From positions 41,623 through 105,622 of the forward strand of contig JAYWHR010000055.1 in NCBI GenBank assembly GCA_043777675.1: DNA of 64,000 nt, read 5' to 3'. Source of the stretch: JANMDU01 sp043777675. Its GTDB lineage: Bacteria; Pseudomonadota; Gammaproteobacteria; Burkholderiales; Burkholderiaceae_C. Below, piece after piece: positions 41,778 to 50,793 of the stretch. The position numbers and the translations under genes are program-made. The notes beneath the pieces are model-generated. The model did no database searches. It was not told the DNA's origin and worked only from the letters and a program-made list of their open reading frames with translations. Position 1 is the stretch's first letter. Each line of letters begins with the position of its first letter.

Positions 41778-42656
41778 TTACCAGCGGGCTTTGATCTTGT
41801 TGTAAGCGTTGTCGCCGAGCAATTGATGCGCGCGCGGCGTGAAGTGGCGATCATCGGCGTAGAGATAAACGCCATAGTTGCTCACTGCATTGGCTGCTGT
41901 GCAACTCGTTGCGACGCCGGGGCAAGCTGCGGTAGTCACATTGCCGCCCGCGCCGAGTGTGGTGGGGCTGTTATAGACCGTGTTGATGTAGGCTTCGTTG
42001 TCAACCAAGAGCACGCCAGCTGTGACGTTGGCTAGCGCGACTTTGAGGCCATCGTTAAAGGCGCGGGAGGCAGCAGTCAAGCCTACAGAGCGGCCTTGTG
42101 CGGTGGCGAATGGCGTTTTGCCGAGGTCGGGTGCGTTGGCAATCACGATGTGCTTGCCGCTTGCGGCAGTCAATCGCACCACTTGCGCGCCGAGCGCTTT
42201 GCCCGCAGCTTCGGCAGCTGTGGCCAGCGCTGGATCGGTGGGGTTGGCGGCAGCTAAGGCAACGAGTTCGGCGACCCCAGCATCAATGATAAGCAGATCG
42301 CTGGTACCGATGGTGTTGCCTGCTAGAAAGCTCGTAATCTGGTCAGCAATCGAGTTCGCGCCAGTGTTCACGCGAGCGCCACCTTGCGCAAAGCCCAGGC
42401 CGCCTGCGACTTGAGCCTTGATGGTTTTGCCATAGCTGGTGGCGACGCGCTCGACCCAGATGTTGACGCTGCCGTCGTTGACGGTGAATTTGCTGCCGGT
42501 TTGCCCCAAATCAGACAAACCGTCGCCAAAGCTGACGACGCGCGTTGGCGCAAGGGGCTCGAAGGTGGAGCCTGAGCCGCAGCCTGCGAGGAGGGCAGAT
42601 AGCGCTAGGCCAGTGGCCAACACACAAGTGGCTTTCAAACGATGCATTGCAAACAT
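41778..42656 (-). CDS. GDSL-like lipoprotein lacking the catalytic serine
   Basis: A 292-residue predicted lipoprotein: signal peptide ending with lipobox LSALLAGC, then a SGNH/GDSL fold. Block I reads VVSFGDGLSDLG, where Gly replaces the catalytic Ser of the GDS motif, and the block III Gly-X-Asn-Asp is not obvious (LLIIDAGVAELVAL). Block V (YADDRHFTPRAHQLLG) retains Asp and His. It may be an inactive esterase homologue or have a shifted nucleophile. Two Cys pairs (AACPGVATSC) suggest a periplasmic disulfide. Confidence 0.75.
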   Translation of the reverse strand: MFAMHRLKATCVLATGLALSALLAGCGSGSTFEPLAPTRVVSFGDGLSDLGQTGSKFTVNDGSVNIWVERVATSYGKTIKAQVAGGLGFAQGGARVNTGANSIADQITSFLAGNTIGTSDLLIIDAGVAELVALAAANPTDPALATAAEAAGKALGAQVVRLTAASGKHIVIANAPDLGKTPFATAQGRSVGLTAASRAFNDGLKVALANVTAGVLLVDNEAYINTVYNSPTTLGAGGNVTTAACPGVATSCTAANAVSNYGVYLYADDRHFTPRAHQLLGDNAYNKIKARW

Positions 42657-42712
42657 GGGGGACTCTTCAAAAAAACAAGTAATAACGCAATCTTAACCTT
42701 GATGCGTTGGCG

Positions 42713-43753
42713 CTAAACCGCAGCTCTGTGCAGGCGATCACGCACGCCATCCCATTGCGGCTCATCAGGCACATTTTCTACCCAAATCAGCTTAACCTGC
42801 GCCGCATCAAAATCCCTGAGCACAGCAAAGAGCTGCTGAGCTGCAGCGAGCGCATCGCAGGGCATGCGGCGGATGATGATTTTGTCGCTCTGAAGCTTAA
42901 GCGGAGCCCTGGCATAGATGGCAATATTTTTAGCATCGCTCCCCAGCAGATCGAGCGCGGTTTGGAGGGCTTTGGCATCCATCAAGCGCAACGGGGCAGT
43001 GGGGGCGTAATGCGAGGCCAGAGTGCCGGAGGCACGGGGCGCATCTCTGCCGGAGGCACGGGGGGCGGATTCTTGGGGTGTATTGGAAGCATTTTCGGCA
43101 TCTAGCCGGCGTATTTCCTGCGCAGAATGCTCATCATTTGATAGCAAGGCTTGACCCATCGCTGATTCAAGCTCGGCTGGCGTGAGCACACCGGGACGCA
43201 ACAACACAGGTGCGCCGCGCGTGCAGTCGATGATGGTCGATTCAATGCCAACCTCGCAAGCGCCGCCATCGAGCACGGCAATTGCATGGCCAAATTCCGC
43301 CATCACATGGGCAGCCGTGGTGGGGCTGACTTTGCCGAATTTATTAGCACTCGGCGCGGATACGCCATGGACGCCGAGCCTGGCGCATTCAGCAAGCAGC
43401 TCGCGGGCCATCGGATGCGCCGGGCAACGCAGGCCAATCGAATCTTGCCCGCCCGTGCTGGCCGCTGCTATCGTCTTTTTTCGCGGCACGATGACAGTCA
43501 GCGGCCCCGGCCAGAAGGCATCCATTAAGCGTTGCGCGAAATCTGGAATCTCAGAGGCAAAAATCAAAGCAGCTGGTGCATCCAGCACATGCACGATCAG
43601 CGGGTGATCCGCAGGGCGGCCTTTGGCGACAAAGATTTTTGCGACGGCGGCATCACTCGAAGCGTCTGCGCCTAAACCGTATACCGTCTCAGTGGGGAAG
43701 GCGAGCAGCTCGCCTGCAGCGATAAGCTTCGCACCATCAGCAACGCTCAACAC
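42713..43753 (-). CDS. Threonylcarbamoyl-AMP synthase, Sua5 type
   Basis: A 346-residue protein with the YrdC domain (AFPTETVYGLGADASSDAAV, KGRPADHPLIVHV, then GVSAPSANKFGKVSPTTAAH) and a C-terminal Sua5 domain. It makes threonylcarbamoyl-AMP for the t6A37 tRNA modification; TsaB of the same pathway is at 59951. The dispersed element lies in the linker (LLSNDEHSAQEIRRLDA), read in a different frame from other copies. Low-complexity repeats (PRASGRDAPRASG) lie in the same linker. Confidence 0.87.
   Translation of the reverse strand: MLSVADGAKLIAAGELLAFPTETVYGLGADASSDAAVAKIFVAKGRPADHPLIVHVLDAPAALIFASEIPDFAQRLMDAFWPGPLTVIVPRKKTIAAASTGGQDSIGLRCPAHPMARELLAECARLGVHGVSAPSANKFGKVSPTTAAHVMAEFGHAIAVLDGGACEVGIESTIIDCTRGAPVLLRPGVLTPAELESAMGQALLSNDEHSAQEIRRLDAENASNTPQESAPRASGRDAPRASGTLASHYAPTAPLRLMDAKALQTALDLLGSDAKNIAIYARAPLKLQSDKIIIRRMPCDALAAAQQLFAVLRDFDAAQVKLIWVENVPDEPQWDGVRDRLHRAAV
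43102..43147 (+). repeat. 44-bp dispersed element inside the sua5 gene
   Basis: Orientation B relative to the gene, read in the third possible frame (SNDEHSAQEIRRLDA), between the YrdC and Sua5 domains. Confidence 0.85.
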
Positions 43754-43763
43754 GACCGCTCCC

Positions 43764-44987
43764 TCAAGGCCTATCCAGCATCGTAGGCTGGTAAGGCAAA
43801 CCCAGCGCCTGCGCTACCTCCAGCGCCACACGGCCAGCCTGCTCGGGGCTCGCGCCTGTGATGGTGATGTGCCCCATCTTGCGGCCTTTGCGCGCGCCAG
43901 TCTTGCCATATAAATGCAGCGACACGCCCGGCAGAGCCAACACGCTGGCCCAAGCCGGCGTTTTTTCTTTGCCTGCTGCGTCGAGCCAAATATCACCCAA
44001 CACATTGAGCATCACGGCGCTGGCGTGTTGTACGGGCTCGGCCAGTGGCAGGCCACAGAGGGTGCGCACTTGCAGCTCAAATTGCGACACGCTGCAGCCT
44101 TCAATACTCCAATGCCCACTGTTGTGCGGGCGCGGTGCGATTTCATTGACGCGCAGCTCGCTGGCATCGCTCAAGCCGCCTGCCGCATCTTTGAGCATAA
44201 AAAATTCTACGCACAGCACGCCTACATATTGCAAATGCTCTGCTATTAATTTCGCAGCAGTCTGCGCATATTCTATGCCGGCTAAAGGCAAATTTCCTTC
44301 ATAAATCTCGCTGCTGGCCAAGATGCCGTCCACATGCACATTGCGCGCTACTGGCAGCGTGACGATCTGCCCTTGGGCATTGCGCGCCAGCACCACCGAG
44401 CATTCCGCAGCCAAGTCGCCAAGTTGCTCTAAAACGCAAGCCACGCCACCGAGTTGATCAAATGCGAGACTCGCCTGTTCGCGCGAGTTAACCTTCATTT
44501 GGCCTTTGCCGTCGTAGCCGAGCATGGCCGTCTTGAGCAGGCCGGGGAAACATTCATCGGGCGCGCTGGCGATGTCGCTCTGCTTTTCTACCGCGATAAA
44601 TGGCACGGGGCCGGCATGTGCATTGCCAGAGGTGCGCGCCACCTGCGCGAGCATCATCTTTTCCTCGATGCGGTTTTGCGCAATCGCCACGCAATCCGCG
44701 CTGGGCGAGACGACGCGTTGCGCGCCAAGGGTCAACATCGCAGGGGCGGATACATTTTCAAATTCTGTGGTGATCGCCGCGCAGCGTTGCATGAGTTGGG
44801 CGAGCGCGGCCTCATCATCTGTGCCGCCTTGGATGTGATAGTGAGCCACAGCGCCTGCGGGGCTGATCGGATCTGTGTCGAGCACAGCAGTGAAATAGCC
44901 CATGCGCTGCGCCGCTTGCACAAACATTTTGCCGAGCTGCCCGCCGCCTAGCACGCCAAGCGTGCTGCCTGGGAAAATCACGCTCAT
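43764..44987 (-). CDS. purK: N5-carboxyaminoimidazole ribonucleotide synthase
   Basis: A 407-residue ATP-grasp enzyme carboxylating AIR with ATP and bicarbonate in purine synthesis. Visible are STLGVLGGGQLGKMFVQAAQ, CFPGLLKTAMLGYDGKGQM (ATP binding) and EIAPRPHNSGHWSIEGCSVS. The dispersed element gives AGIEYAQTAAKLIAEHL. purE ends inside its start (4-base overlap), the standard purE-purK order. A downstream sua5 gene follows after 10 bases. Confidence 0.93.
   Translation of the reverse strand: MSVIFPGSTLGVLGGGQLGKMFVQAAQRMGYFTAVLDTDPISPAGAVAHYHIQGGTDDEAALAQLMQRCAAITTEFENVSAPAMLTLGAQRVVSPSADCVAIAQNRIEEKMMLAQVARTSGNAHAGPVPFIAVEKQSDIASAPDECFPGLLKTAMLGYDGKGQMKVNSREQASLAFDQLGGVACVLEQLGDLAAECSVVLARNAQGQIVTLPVARNVHVDGILASSEIYEGNLPLAGIEYAQTAAKLIAEHLQYVGVLCVEFFMLKDAAGGLSDASELRVNEIAPRPHNSGHWSIEGCSVSQFELQVRTLCGLPLAEPVQHASAVMLNVLGDIWLDAAGKEKTPAWASVLALPGVSLHLYGKTGARKGRKMGHITITGASPEQAGRVALEVAQALGLPYQPTMLDRP
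44241..44284 (-). repeat. 44-bp dispersed element inside purK
   Basis: Orientation A relative to purK, common A frame: LAGIEYAQTAAKLIAE between PLAGIEYAQ and YVGVLCVEFF. Frame kept. Confidence 0.85.
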
Positions 44988-45478
44988 ACGCCCACCTTCA
45001 TTTCTGTAGCCATTTTCGTTTGCGCCGTGCGGAAATCATGTAATTTCTTCGCCAAAGCTGCATCATGTAAAGCCAGCATCGCCACAGCAAACAAAGCCGC
45101 ATTCGCCGCGCCTGCCGCACCAATCGCAAAAGTGGCTACAGGAATCCCCTTGGGCATCTGCACGATCGAATGCAGCGAATCCACGCCTTGCAAATGCTTG
45201 GAAGCGACTGGCACACCGAGTATGGGCACAGTAGTTTTCGCGGCCAGCATGCCCGGCAAATGTGCCGCGCCACCCGCGCCAGCAATGATGGCTTGTAGGC
45301 CACGGCTTGAGGCGCTTTCTGCGTAGGCAAACATCGCATCCGGCATGCGATGCGCGGAGACGACTTGGCATTCGTGCAGAACACCGAAATCTGTGAGAAT
45401 CGCAGCAGCGTGTTGCATCGTGTCCCAATCTGAGTTGGAACCCATCACCACACCAATTTGGAGCTTTGTTTGCGTCAT
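44984..45478 (-). CDS. purE: N5-CAIR mutase
   Basis: A 164-residue protein with the PurE signature GVVMGSNSDWDTMQHAAAIL and VVSAHRMPDAMFAYAESAS, then IAGAGGAAHLPGMLAAKTTV. It moves the carboxylate of N5-CAIR to C4. The start ATG at 45478 is chosen over a longer frame, which is the shadow of the divergent thioredoxin gene. Overlaps purK by ATGA. Confidence 0.95.
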   Translation of the reverse strand: MTQTKLQIGVVMGSNSDWDTMQHAAAILTDFGVLHECQVVSAHRMPDAMFAYAESASSRGLQAIIAGAGGAAHLPGMLAAKTTVPILGVPVASKHLQGVDSLHSIVQMPKGIPVATFAIGAAGAANAALFAVAMLALHDAALAKKLHDFRTAQTKMATEMKVGV

Positions 45479-45551
45479 CCCTAGGATTGTAAGCAAGCGC
45501 CCCAAACTTGAAAAAAAGTTGCCCATTTCACCCACAAAAGAACCTGTTGCC

Positions 45552-46463
45552 ATGATTGATGTGACCCTCGCCACTTTCGAGACCGAAGTCGTCGAAACTT
45601 CTAACACCACCCCTGTGCTCCTCGATTTTTGGGCGCCGTGGTGCGGCCCCTGCAAAACCATTGGCCCCATGCTGGAAAAGCTGGAAACCGAGTACGCAGG
45701 CCGCTTCAAGCTCGTAAAAATCGATTCCGATGCTGAGCAACAACTCTCCGCCGCCTTTGGCATCCGCAGCATTCCCACCTGCATTTTGATGATCAACGGC
45801 CAGCCCGTTGATGGCTTCATGGGTGCGCTGCCTGAGAGCCAGCTCAAAGCCTTTCTCGATAAGCATTTGCCGCCCGCAGATGTTGCACCTCTCGCCTTGG
45901 AGGAGGAACCTGCACACGAGGCTACACCCGAAGATCAACGGGCCGCGCTTCAAGCCGCCGTCGAGCAAGCGCCGGATGACGATAACGCCCGTTTCAACTA
46001 CATTCAAGCGCTCTTGCTCGCAGGCGATGGTGCTGCTGCGCAAACGGTGTTCAAGCATGCAGCAGCGAAAGTCAGTGTGGTCAGGCGCTACGAAAGCGTG
46101 CAGATGCTCCTAAATGCTATGAATTCAGTAGCAGATAGCGCAGATATTACGCCGGCTAAAGCTATATTTGACTCAAAAATTGCTACTAACAAACGTGATT
46201 TTGCTGCTCGGTTCACATTCGCCCAAGCACTGATCGCCTCAGGCCAATACACCGCCGCGATGGACGAGTTGCTAGAAATTTTGATGCGCGACAAGCTTTG
46301 GGACAAAGAAGGCGGCGCAGAGGGCAAAGCCCGCAAGCTCTACATCGCCGTGCTTGATCTGATCGAGTTGCCTAAGCCCAAAATGCCTGATGGCCACATC
46401 CCGCCCGAAGATCCGTTGGTGGCCACGTATCGTCGCCGTTTGAGTTCGGTGGTGCTGAGTTGA
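45552..46463 (+). CDS. CnoX/YbbN-like thioredoxin with TPR region
   Basis: A 303-residue protein. Residues 1-110 are a thioredoxin fold with the active WCGPC motif (LLDFWAPWCGPCKTIGPMLE) and FGIRSIPTCILMINGQPVDG; residues 110-300 are helical TPR-like repeats. CnoX proteins protect proteins from chlorine-oxidative damage and act as holdases. The dispersed element gives NAMNSVADSADITPAKA between TPR units. Divergent from purE. Confidence 0.85.
   Translation: MIDVTLATFETEVVETSNTTPVLLDFWAPWCGPCKTIGPMLEKLETEYAGRFKLVKIDSDAEQQLSAAFGIRSIPTCILMINGQPVDGFMGALPESQLKAFLDKHLPPADVAPLALEEEPAHEATPEDQRAALQAAVEQAPDDDNARFNYIQALLLAGDGAAAQTVFKHAAAKVSVVRRYESVQMLLNAMNSVADSADITPAKAIFDSKIATNKRDFAARFTFAQALIASGQYTAAMDELLEILMRDKLWDKEGGAEGKARKLYIAVLDLIELPKPKMPDGHIPPEDPLVATYRRRLSSVVLS
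46115..46158 (+). repeat. 44-bp dispersed element inside the CnoX-like gene
   Basis: Orientation B, common B frame: LNAMNSVADSADITPAK. Located between helical repeats. Frame kept. Confidence 0.82.
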
Positions 46464-46575
46464 GATTTAAGTGAGCGCTTCTTGTCAACTTTGTCACAAA
46501 GTCCTGCAGCGCGCGTCTTCTACCAAAGCCGCTGAAACGTTACATTGGGTCATCCCACATTTTCAGGAGATTCTG

Positions 46576-47214
46576 ATGAAGCATTCACGCCCTTTTTCAC
46601 TTTTGCTGGCCAGCGTACTCGCTAGCGCTGCGATTGGCATCTCTGCGCAGACAGTTGCGCCTGCGCCTGCGCCGATGACGGCCGCGCAAACCAAAGCCCA
46701 ACAAGATCTCGCTGCTGCACAAGCAGCGGCCGACAAGGCCAACAAGGATGCGGCCGAGGCGCAGGCCAAAGCTAAGGCAACGCAGGATGCTGCAGCGGCC
46801 AAAGCGGCGCAAGATGCTGCAGCTGTCAAATCTGTGCAGGATCAAAAAGCGAAGGCCGCGCAAGTTGCCGCGCTGTGCGATACCTGTGGCATCGTCACGG
46901 GTGTGCGCAGCGAAAAGCGCAAAGGCAAGGGCGGCGCACTAGGTATCCTTGGTGGCGCAGTGGGCGGCGGCTTGCTCGGCAGCCAAGTGGGCAAAGGCGA
47001 TGGTAAAACCGTGGCTACCGTTGGCGGCGCTGTTGGCGGCGCGGTGATTGGCAATGAATTGCAAAAACAATTCAGCAAAACAACCGTCCATATCACCAGC
47101 ATTCAAATGAAAGATGGCAGCGCCCGCAGCTACGAATCTGAAAAAGCGCCAACGTGGGCCGTTGGTAACAGCGTCAAGCTCGATTCAGCAGCGAACACTG
47201 TCACGAAGCTCTAA
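46576..47214 (+). CDS. Glycine-zipper 2TM secreted protein
   Basis: A 212-residue protein with a signal peptide (FSLLLASVLASAAIGISA), an Ala/Lys-rich coiled-coil stretch (QAAADKANKDAAEAQAKAKA), and a C-terminal glycine-zipper of SlyB/OmpA-like type (ALGILGGAVGGGLLGSQVGK and VATVGGAVGGAVIGNELQK). Such domains insert in the outer membrane. Strong SD AGGAGA. Paralogous to the convergent gene at 47278. Confidence 0.82.
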   Translation: MKHSRPFSLLLASVLASAAIGISAQTVAPAPAPMTAAQTKAQQDLAAAQAAADKANKDAAEAQAKAKATQDAAAAKAAQDAAAVKSVQDQKAKAAQVAALCDTCGIVTGVRSEKRKGKGGALGILGGAVGGGLLGSQVGKGDGKTVATVGGAVGGAVIGNELQKQFSKTTVHITSIQMKDGSARSYESEKAPTWAVGNSVKLDSAANTVTKL

Positions 47215-47231
47215 AAACTGAGTGCCAAAAA

Positions 47232-47259
47232 AAACCGCAGTAGAACCTGCGGTTTTTTT
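47232..47259. terminator. Bidirectional terminator between glycine-zipper genes
   Basis: AACCGCAG and CTGCGGTT arms around a short loop, A-run on the left and T-run on the right; can end both convergent transcripts. Confidence 0.88.
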
Positions 47260-47277
47260 ATGCGCGCTCAATTCTTG

Positions 47278-48033
47278 CTAGGCAGGCCGGATTGTGCTGC
47301 CATCGAGAGTGACTTTGCTGCCGACAGCGGGTGCGCTGCTCTGCTCAATCGTGCGGATCGTCCCATCTTCCATGCGAACTCGCACGGTGTAGGCCGTCGT
47401 CTTCTTCATGTTCTTTTCAACGGCGTTGCCTGCCCAGCCGCCGCCAATAGCGCCCAACACCGTAGCCGCAGTGCGGCCATTGCCTTTACCCACTTGATTG
47501 CCGACCACGCCGCCGAGCACGCCGCCTGCTACTGCGCCAACGCCTGAGCCCTGACCTTCGCGCGTGACGGCGTTGACAGCCTCGACCGTGCCGCAGTTGG
47601 TGCAAGCAGGGTTAGCCGGCGCTTGCGCCACGACAACTGCCGCCGGCGTTGATGAAGATGTGCCGGTGGCGGGATAGCCGGAAGCCACTTCGGGCGCAGG
47701 GGATCTCGCTGCTGGTGCGACCACTGGTTTTGCTACAACTTTAGGAGCGCTAGGCGCATATTTTGTGCCGGCTGCAGCCGGTTTTTCTGTGATTTTCTCT
47801 TGTGTGATCATGCCCGCAGGCGGCGCAAGCAAAGCAGGTGCACTCATCGCCATGGCTGAGGATATTGGTATCGCTGCTTGTGCCAAAGGTTCGGTGCGTT
47901 TGTTCACATGAACTAAGGTTGCTCCCATGGCCAAAACGCAGATACTGAGCACGCCTACCGCAGCCCACAGTGGCTTGGTTGACGATACAGCGACAGATTG
48001 AGTCAGCCGAGGGGATGCAAGTGTGGCGTTCAT
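47278..48033 (-). CDS. Glycine-zipper 2TM protein with N-terminal membrane anchor
   Basis: A 251-residue protein from ATG 48033 (SD GGAGC). An N-terminal membrane segment (LWAAVGVLSICVLAMGATLV) is followed by a low-complexity Ala/Pro linker, a CTNCGTV motif and a glycine-zipper (VGAVAGGVLGGVVGNQVGKG, AATVLGAIGGGWAGNAVEKN) as in the convergent paralogue. The dispersed element in the linker gives AAGTKYAPSAPKVVA. Probably an envelope protein; function unknown. Confidence 0.8.
   Translation of the reverse strand: MNATLASPRLTQSVAVSSTKPLWAAVGVLSICVLAMGATLVHVNKRTEPLAQAAIPISSAMAMSAPALLAPPAGMITQEKITEKPAAAGTKYAPSAPKVVAKPVVAPAARSPAPEVASGYPATGTSSSTPAAVVVAQAPANPACTNCGTVEAVNAVTREGQGSGVGAVAGGVLGGVVGNQVGKGNGRTAATVLGAIGGGWAGNAVEKNMKKTTAYTVRVRMEDGTIRTIEQSSAPAVGSKVTLDGSTIRPA
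47732..47774 (-). repeat. 44-bp dispersed element inside the glycine-zipper gene
   Basis: Orientation A relative to the gene, common A frame: AAGTKYAPSAPKVVA, more diverged than others but matching the core GCGCCTAGCGCT and GCCGGC. Confidence 0.7.
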
Positions 48034-48166
48034 AAGAAGCTCCAGTTGTTGGTACAACTATTCAACGCCATCGAGCCAGTCAAAGTGCACCCTTAGAATG
48101 CAAAGATTGGTATCTTTTGTAGTGGCGCTTGGCAACAACTGGCTTCAGACCCGGCCAAATTTAAGC

Positions 48167-48727
48167 TCAATGCCCTGCGAAATCTAGCAAAGTGAATAAA
48201 GGTAAACCAGCCTCGATGAGACGCTTAGAGCCCTGCAGCTCAGGTAAATCCACAATTGCAGCACCTTCCATCACCGTCGCGCCGAGCTTTTCTAACAGCT
48301 TCTTGCCAGCCATCATCGTGCCGCCGGTGGCGATCAGATCGTCGATCAAAAGCACACGCTGGCCACTTTTTACAGCATCTGTGTGCAGTTCGACAGTCGC
48401 GCTGCCGTATTCGAGCTCATAGGTTTCTTCAACAGTGGTAAACGGTAGCTTGCCCTTCTTGCGAATCGGCACAAAGCCCAAGCCCAGCTCATAAGCCACC
48501 ACCGAGCCCAAGATGAAGCCGCGTGCGTCTAAGCCGGCAACAACATCTGGCCGCATGCCGTTGGCCATGTAGCGGTGTACAAAGGCATCAATGAGAATGC
48601 GAAAAACACGCGGGTTTTGTAGCAAAGGCGTGATGTCTCTGAATTGCACGCCGGGCTCCGGCCAATCAGGCACAGTACGAATGTGTTGGCGCAAAAAATC
48701 TGAGAGGGTGTGGGTCAGGGCATCCAT
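48167..48727 (-). CDS. apt: Adenine phosphoribosyltransferase
   Basis: A 186-residue purine-salvage enzyme: DWPEPGVQFRDITPLLQNP, DARGFILGSVVAYELGLGFV, the PRPP-binding loop RVLLIDDLIATGGTMMAGKK, VPIRKKGKLPF. Normal length. Start ATG 48727. Confidence 0.95.
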   Translation of the reverse strand: MDALTHTLSDFLRQHIRTVPDWPEPGVQFRDITPLLQNPRVFRILIDAFVHRYMANGMRPDVVAGLDARGFILGSVVAYELGLGFVPIRKKGKLPFTTVEETYELEYGSATVELHTDAVKSGQRVLLIDDLIATGGTMMAGKKLLEKLGATVMEGAAIVDLPELQGSKRLIEAGLPLFTLLDFAGH

Positions 48728-48791
48728 GGCGAAGTATCAAAAAAATATCCATCAAGCCGGGCAGTTGGCAGGCTGGTAAGCAAAGTCCAGA

Positions 48792-49760
48792 TCAACGCAA
48801 TTCGCCGTACTGCGTGCCGCTGAGCGCAGGCGCCGGTTCTTCGTCGTGCATTTCGGTATCTTCATAGCCAGTCAGTAGTAGTTTGCTTCTGGCTTGTTCA
48901 AGCAGACTGGGCGTTGCCGAGGCTACTTTGAGAGCAGGTGCTGCGGCATGATTCGTTGGCACCGTTGGCATGGAAAGCGCTGCCGGTTTAATTGCAACAG
49001 TTGCGTTGCTGGCGCTTGCTTGCGCAGCACCAGCAGCCAAGGCGCGGCGAAACGCCAGCACCTCATCGTCGCCCAAATCTTCCGCAGGCGTATGGGGCTG
49101 ATTGGTAGCGGTCTTTTGGCTGCTTATTGCGGTGTTGACGGGAAATGCCCCCGAGCTATTTGCGAGAGTTTGAAATGGCGCCGGCGCAGTTGAGCTTGTT
49201 GAGGATGAGAGTGCCTGCGTTGCTAAGCCGCCCATGCCATATAAAGGTGCTGGGCGAGAAATGGGGGCATGCATCGCGCCTAATAAAGGCGCTGGCGAGC
49301 TGGCAGATGCAGTTGTGGAATTGAAATAGCGCCAATACACGGCTTGCACCACGATGTCGTATCTGTGGCGCGCCGTTTGCGCAATCATGTGTTCAATTTC
49401 GGCGAGTTTTTCTACTTCCCCGCTAAATTCTGCAGACAACTCAATCATCACCAGAAAACTGCGGCCACGCTGGTCAAGAGAAAGCACTTTGAATTTGAAC
49501 GAGGACGACAATACGCCCACGCGCACCATCGATTCACGCACCGCTTGAAATAATAGCTCTCGCTTGGCGTTGCGTTCCGTGCGGCGCTGTTCTAGCCTGG
49601 CTGACGACGCTGCCGCAGCGGGTTGCGGCGCACCGTTTGCACTACGATAGCCCGGGGGCGGGCGTGTCGGTGCATTGAATTCTGAGGCAACGCTGTCCGA
49701 GCCCAAAGCCCTCGCTGACGTTGTGTTTTTTGTACCGAAGAGCCAATTGAGCAAAGCCAT
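48792..49760 (-). CDS. Unknown Burkholderiales protein with disordered tail
   Basis: A 322-residue protein. Residues about 50-150 (RRTERNAKRELLFQAVRESM, FKVLSLDQRGRSFLVMIELS, EIEHMIAQTARHRYDIVVQ) look like a small alpha/beta domain conserved in the order; the rest is a Pro/Ala/Ser-rich, probably disordered tail ending SGTQYGELR. No function recognised. Confidence 0.6.
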   Translation of the reverse strand: MALLNWLFGTKNTTSARALGSDSVASEFNAPTRPPPGYRSANGAPQPAAAASSARLEQRRTERNAKRELLFQAVRESMVRVGVLSSSFKFKVLSLDQRGRSFLVMIELSAEFSGEVEKLAEIEHMIAQTARHRYDIVVQAVYWRYFNSTTASASSPAPLLGAMHAPISRPAPLYGMGGLATQALSSSTSSTAPAPFQTLANSSGAFPVNTAISSQKTATNQPHTPAEDLGDDEVLAFRRALAAGAAQASASNATVAIKPAALSMPTVPTNHAAAPALKVASATPSLLEQARSKLLLTGYEDTEMHDEEPAPALSGTQYGELR

Positions 49761-49800
49761 GTGACATTCTTACCTTGAATTCTTCAGCTGACAAGAAAAA

Positions 49801-49834
49801 TAAAAAGCGAAACAACTAATGTGTTGCTTCGCTT
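49801..49834 (-). terminator. Terminator after the RNA-binding protein gene
   Basis: Arms AAGCGAA-CAAC and GTTG-TTCGCTT (11 of 12 pairs) are followed on the minus strand by a T-rich run. Ends the leftward transcript of the glycine-rich RNA-binding gene. Confidence 0.75.
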
Positions 49835-49887
49835 CGTTGATCCCAAAAGGAAATGTGCTGCAGACCTCTGCAGCAGGGCGTTAAGCC

Positions 49888-50526
49888 TTAGTTGTTACCC
49901 CAGCCGCGATCATTGCCGCCGCGGTCGCCACCGTAGCCACCGCCGCCGCGGCGATCACCGCCACCGCCGCCGCCACCGCCGCCGCCACCATAACCACCAC
50001 GGTCTCCACCACGGTCTCCACCACGTTCACCGCCTCGATCACCACCACCACCGCCGCCGCGACGATCACCGCCGCCACCGCCACCGCCGTAGGGGCTGCG
50101 AAAGCCGCCGTCGTTGCCACCGCCACCACCGCCGCCGCCAGCGCCACCACCGTAGGGGCCGCGACTACCGCCACCGCCGCCACCACCGCCGCCACCACCA
50201 CCGTAGCCACCGCCTCCACGACGTTCGCCACCACCACCGTAACCACCGCCGCCGCCACCTTCACGTGGAGGGCGCGCTTCAGCGGGGCGAGCTTCGTTGA
50301 CGACCACAGTGCGGCCGCCGAGCTCTTGGCCATGCATGCCAGCAATGGCAGCAAGAGCCTGGGCATCGTCACCCATTTCCACAAACGCAAAGCCTTTAGA
50401 GCGACCGGTTTCGCGCTCCATCATGACGCGTGCGCTAGTCACAGAACCAAACGCGCCAAAAGCGGTTTGCAAATCGTTGTCACGCACAGTGTAGGGCAGG
50501 TTGCCCACATACAGTCGATTTCCCAT
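49888..50526 (-). CDS. Glycine-rich RRM RNA-binding protein
   Basis: A 212-residue protein. The first 85 residues are an RRM with RNP2 (RLYVGNLPYTV) and RNP1 (RSKGFAFVEM). The remaining 125 residues are Gly-Gly-Gly, Arg-Gly and Tyr-Gly repeats. Such proteins are cold- or stress-induced RNA chaperones. Start ATG 50526; the longer frame begins before. An apparently long His/Arg-rich frame on the opposite strand is the shadow of this repeat tract. Confidence 0.9.
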   Translation of the reverse strand: MGNRLYVGNLPYTVRDNDLQTAFGAFGSVTSARVMMERETGRSKGFAFVEMGDDAQALAAIAGMHGQELGGRTVVVNEARPAEARPPREGGGGGGYGGGGERRGGGGYGGGGGGGGGGGGSRGPYGGGAGGGGGGGGNDGGFRSPYGGGGGGGDRRGGGGGGDRGGERGGDRGGDRGGYGGGGGGGGGGGDRRGGGGYGGDRGGNDRGWGNN

Positions 50527-50793
50527 CTTGTCTTTACCTATCAATGCCTGCGCCTCTTGGACGCTGGGCTCCTAACATTTCAATAAAAAAAGCGACGGAA
50601 ACCTGAACTGCATAAAATGATCGCTGGTCGTGTATCCGGTCACCTGACCTGCGCAAATATATTTTTTGTTTGGGTTGCCCGTTCATAAAAAACATTCACG
50701 CCTTTGGGATTATGTGTCAGTTTCAGCAAACGTCCAAGTTTTGGCTGCAAAGCACAGCTTGGGCTTCAAAAACCAATTATTTAGGCTAGTTTT

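Noticed and set aside
49821..50300. Long His/Arg-rich frame on the plus strand
   Set aside because: It is the complement of the Gly-rich repeat tract of the RRM protein; no start signal and no known family.
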